Source: JAGQTE01 sp964648005 (GTDB taxonomy: Bacteria; Actinomycetota; Acidimicrobiia; Acidimicrobiales; Acidimicrobilacustridaceae). Taken from it: 15,707 nt of DNA. This document shows positions 13,848 to 15,707 of this stretch, one piece after another; position 1 is the first letter of the stretch, and each line of letters opens with the position of its first letter. The position numbers were made by a program, and so were the translations under genes. The notes below the pieces were generated by a model. It searched no databases and was not told the DNA's origin. It saw only the letters and a program-made list of their open reading frames with translations. The stretch covers positions 1-15,707 of the forward strand of contig CAZYKR010000080.1 in assembly GCA_964648005.1 (NCBI GenBank). Reading direction: 5' to 3'.

Positions 13848-14345
13848 GTGGTCGTGGTCCTCGTCGTGGCGGCGGGTTGCTCGTCGGATGACGATGTGGC
13901 GGACGGCAACGGACGCGTGATCGTCGAGCAGCACACCGAGCCCGACGGGAGGGCGGTCCGTGCCGGGCTCGGCGCCATCCGCTACGACACCCACCTCGGC
14001 GGTGCGCAAGATGGCACGGGGCTCGTGATCGAGGTTGACGACGGCGGCGAGCGCCGCTCGATCAGCTACCCGCTGCCGTCGATCGATGGGGACTTCCAGA
14101 TGCTCGGTGCCTTCGGCGGTGCCATCGGCCACGTCTCGGTGCTCGCCGCGCCGCCCGACTCGGTGCTGACCGTGCGCAGCCGCAATGGCAGCGAGTACAC
14201 CGTCGACGTCGGACCGGACGGTCTGGCCGTCGTCGTCTCGCCGTCTGCGGACGACGTCGATCGCATCCGCGCCACCGGTCCGGACGGCGCGCAGTGCCAG
14301 TTCCTGCGCGCCCCCAGCGCAGAGGCCGACTGCGACGGTCCGTGA
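13848..14345 (+). CDS. Putative lipoprotein with interrupted signal peptide
   Basis: I do not recognise the family. The mature part (about 155 residues) is beta-rich and follows a lipobox VVAAGC. The natural start appears to be the GTG at 13815, which overlaps the P450 stop as GTGA. That frame would give a basic N-terminus and a hydrophobic core with the lipobox cysteine at residue 22, but codon 4 is TAG (13824-13826). The first start after the stop is GTG 13848, which leaves MVVVLVVAAGC without a charged N-region. The gene may be a recent pseudogene, carry a sequencing error, or use a rare start such as ATC. The rest of the frame is intact and couples to the next gene by GTGA. Confidence 0.65.
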   Translation: MVVVLVVAAGCSSDDDVADGNGRVIVEQHTEPDGRAVRAGLGAIRYDTHLGGAQDGTGLVIEVDDGGERRSISYPLPSIDGDFQMLGAFGGAIGHVSVLAAPPDSVLTVRSRNGSEYTVDVGPDGLAVVVSPSADDVDRIRATGPDGAQCQFLRAPSAEADCDGP

Positions 14346-14737
14346 CGATCTCGGACGGCTGGGTCCGCGTCGGTCGTATCGTCGTCGTGCTGGCGGCGGC
14401 CTTCGCCACCGTGGTGCTCGTCACGGCGAACGGTCAGGCGTTCGGGCCGGTGGGCTTCGGCTCGGGCATGGCCGACTCGTGTGTTCCGTCCGTGACCTTG
14501 TTCGGCGAGATCGAGGTCACGCAGGACACCGTGAACCCTGGCCCGAACGGTTGCCCTGAGGTCTCGGCAGCAGTGCGTGCCAACGCCCTGATCCAGGTGG
14601 CGCTCTGGGCGCTCGCGATCGGTGTCGTGGTCGCGCCCCGACGCGTGACCATGCGTGACCGGCTCTGGATGCTCGTCGGCATTTCGGTCACGAGCGTCGC
14701 CGTACGGTTGGTGGTCGCTGTCCTCGCCGGCACGTGA
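14342..14737 (+). CDS. Small membrane protein (131 aa), unknown function
   Basis: I do not recognise this protein. From the GTG at 14342 (GTGA overlap with the upstream stop) it has a probable membrane helix at 12-28. A loop of about 50 residues with two cysteines (C47 and C71) follows, then a second helix at 82-98, a basic turn (PRRVTMRDR), and a third helix at 108-128. The two cysteines lie in the likely outer loop and could form a disulfide. It ends the P450 operon. The frame could extend upstream to 14294, but the overlap start matches the other gene junctions in the window. Its job may be to anchor or assist the lipoprotein. Confidence 0.7.
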   Translation: MTISDGWVRVGRIVVVLAAAFATVVLVTANGQAFGPVGFGSGMADSCVPSVTLFGEIEVTQDTVNPGPNGCPEVSAAVRANALIQVALWALAIGVVVAPRRVTMRDRLWMLVGISVTSVAVRLVVAVLAGT

Positions 14738-14770
14738 CCTTGCACTGCTCCTGCTGGCGAGGCGGCTTCG

Positions 14771-15184
14771 TCAAACGACGACGACGTCGACCAGGTCCTC
14801 GAGGCCTTCGAAGTCGGCGCCGTTACGGGTGTACAGCGGCAGGTTCGACGCGCATGCCGTGGCGGCGATGAGCAGATCGACCGCCCGGGCGCCCCGAGCC
14901 TTGCGACCGGTGGAGATGACTGCGGCGTAGATGCGACCGTACGCGCGAGCCGCGTCGCCGTCGAAGGGGAGCGGGTCGAACGCGGCCTCGGCTCGTTGCA
15001 GCCGGTCCTGGCGACGTCCGCGCTCGCCGGCATCGCTGGCAGCGTGTGGGCCCGCGGCGAGCTCCGCCATGGTGATCGCGCTCACGGCGACCTCGATCGG
15101 CAGCTGGGACGGATCGAGTTGATCGAGGTCGATCACCACCGACGTGTCGAGCAAGCCGCGGGACCGGCGCGCCAGGTCAGCCAC
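14771..15184 (-). CDS. vapC: PIN domain toxin (VapC-like)
   Basis: This 137-residue PIN-domain protein is the likely ribonuclease toxin of a type II toxin-antitoxin pair. The four acidic active-site positions are in place: D13 in LLDTSVV, E41 in TMAELAAG, D103 in AVDLLIAATA, and D124 in NGADFEGL. VapC toxins cut tRNA or rRNA at specific sites; the target here is unknown. The GTG at 15184 is chosen because it overlaps the antitoxin stop by 8 bp, as usual for coupled pairs. The upstream extension to 15247 only mirrors the antitoxin frame. Confidence 0.9.
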   Translation of the reverse strand: MADLARRSRGLLDTSVVIDLDQLDPSQLPIEVAVSAITMAELAAGPHAASDAGERGRRQDRLQRAEAAFDPLPFDGDAARAYGRIYAAVISTGRKARGARAVDLLIAATACASNLPLYTRNGADFEGLEDLVDVVVV

Positions 15185-15431
15185 GTGGTTCGGCGTCCTG
15201 GCTGGCAAACCGGTCGAGGTCGGCGCGGAACCGGGCGTAGTCCACACTCGGGGCCGAGCGGAACAGCTCGACTGCAGCCTCCGCGGCGATGAAGCGATGG
15301 CGACGGAGTGGCGTGAGCTCGGCGACCGGCACGCCGTTGCGGGTCACCACGAATCGCTCGCCCTGATCGAGCTGGCGCATGATCTCACCGCTTTCGTTGC
15401 GGAGTTGCCGTTGGGTGAGTTCCCGGGTCAC
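15177..15431 (-). CDS. Phd/YefM-type antitoxin
   Basis: This 84-residue antitoxin has the Phd/YefM N-terminal DNA-binding fold: TRELTQRQLRNESGEIMRQL followed by GERFVVTRNGVPVAELTPL. The C-terminal tail (VDYARFRADLDRFA) would wrap the toxin and block its active site. The GTG at 15431 is used. Upstream, TACACT (minus strand) lies 6 nt before the start, suggesting a leaderless transcript, and a perfect palindrome covers this box. The antitoxin comes first in the operon and overlaps the toxin gene by 8 bp. Confidence 0.9.
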   Translation of the reverse strand: MTRELTQRQLRNESGEIMRQLDQGERFVVTRNGVPVAELTPLRRHRFIAAEAAVELFRSAPSVDYARFRADLDRFASQDAEPRG

Positions 15432-15440
15432 GTCTCCAGT

Positions 15441-15457
15441 GTAGCACGCCGTGCTAC
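15441..15457. promoter_or_regulatory. Autoregulatory operator of the toxin-antitoxin operon
   Basis: GTAGCAC-GCC-GTGCTAC is a perfect inverted repeat with 7-bp arms. It starts 10 bp upstream of the antitoxin GTG and overlaps the minus-strand -10 box TACACT (plus 15438-15443). This is the expected site for the antitoxin or the toxin-antitoxin complex to repress the operon. Confidence 0.8.
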
Positions 15458-15500
15458 GGCAGTCGGACGAGGCGACCTCGGAGGCCTCGCGTCCGCTGCC

Positions 15501-15707
15501 CTAGGGCAAGAGGCGATGTGCGGCCACCCCCTGGCCGGTGGCGCTGCGCGGTGTGGTGGCCGCGATCCAGTTGTCGCCGTTGTCGGTCGAGATCCTCGAG
15601 GTGGTGCCAAGGCCGACAGCGACCCAGTTGCCGGCGCCGTCGGTGGCCACTCCGTTGGTGGTTCCGGGAACCGATGTGGTCGCCGTGGTCCAGTTGACGC
15701 CGTTGTC
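15501..15707 (-). CDS. Asp-box (BNR-like) repeat protein, 3' end
   Basis: The minus strand from base 15707 is open for 68 codons to a TAG at 15501-15503; the 5' part is outside the window. The visible protein holds two Asp-box-like motifs, DNGVNWTT at the edge and STDNGDNWIAATTP, around a GVATDGAGNWVAVGLG stretch. This is the pattern of beta-propeller repeats in secreted sialidase-like or photosystem-assembly-like proteins. The corresponding DNA shows the repeat as recurring CCAGTTG and CCGTTGTCGG blocks (15567-15582, 15626-15646, 15689-15707). The final repeat breaks off as GQGVAAHRLLP and stop, where another GVATDG unit would be expected. The end may therefore be natural or a truncation. 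The function is unknown. Confidence 0.65.
   Translation of the reverse strand, partial: DNGVNWTTATTSVPGTTNGVATDGAGNWVAVGLGTTSRISTDNGDNWIAATTPRSATGQGVAAHRLLP

Noticed and set aside
15428..15610. 60-residue minus-strand open frame over the operator region
   Set aside because: It crosses the toxin-antitoxin operator and reads as Arg/Pro-rich noise, while the alternative frame shows Asp-box repeats.

Overview
The window reads as chromosomal DNA from a GC-rich actinobacterium, most likely a member of the Acidimicrobiia or a relative. This is an inference. It rests on roughly 70% GC, GTG starts and stop/start overlaps, an SCO1664/DUF3090/MSMEG_4193-type gene trio typical of Actinobacteria, an F420-linked FrhB-type flavoprotein, a mycobacterial-style FadE acyl-CoA dehydrogenase, an LCP cell-wall ligase, and several apparently leaderless promoters (TAnnnT followed 9 nt later by ATG). 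A 10-N run at 1453-1462 shows the sequence is a scaffold. No tRNA, rRNA, CRISPR array or insertion sequence was seen, and there is no gene-free stretch over 300 bases (largest gap about 148 bp, 8905-9052).

Left part (1-4037). The 3' end of etfA runs into a strong convergent hairpin terminator. On the minus strand lies a translationally coupled operon: histidine phosphatase, then DUF3090, then an SCO1664-family kinase-like protein. Divergent from it is a family 5 uracil-DNA glycosylase. Next come a 67-residue unknown protein and a coupled pair of small secreted or anchored proteins that share a four-cysteine pattern and look like tandem paralogs.

Middle (4055-9000). An FrhB-type iron-sulfur flavoprotein (minus) and a FadE-type acyl-CoA dehydrogenase (plus) are divergent across a 63-bp gap holding a TetR-like operator. 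A minus-strand operon follows, in the order FtsX-like permease, ATPase, TetR regulator. Its promoter carries two palindromes 22 bp apart, the first sitting between the -35 and -10 boxes. This looks like a self-regulated exporter, similar in layout to heme or drug efflux HrtBA/MacB-like systems.

Right part (9053-15707). An LCP-family glycopolymer transferase is followed by an ABC1/UbiB-type atypical kinase whose upstream gap is full of dyads. The kinase converges on a second TetR gene, and the two genes share a CTAG that supplies both stop codons. That TetR is divergent from a cytochrome P450 across an array of CTGACA/TGTCAG half-sites. The P450 is coupled by GTGA overlaps to a lipoprotein, whose signal peptide is interrupted by an in-frame TAG, and to a small membrane protein. 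The window ends with a Phd/VapC-type toxin-antitoxin pair with its palindromic operator, and with the 3' end of a secreted repeat protein containing Asp-box (BNR-like) motifs.

Recurring themes are TetR-operator pairs placed in divergent promoters, four-base ATGA/GTGA coupling within operons, and near-leaderless promoters. The best leads for new biology are the tandem four-cysteine pair, the TetR-controlled P450-lipoprotein-membrane protein operon, and the FrhB/FadE divergent pair.
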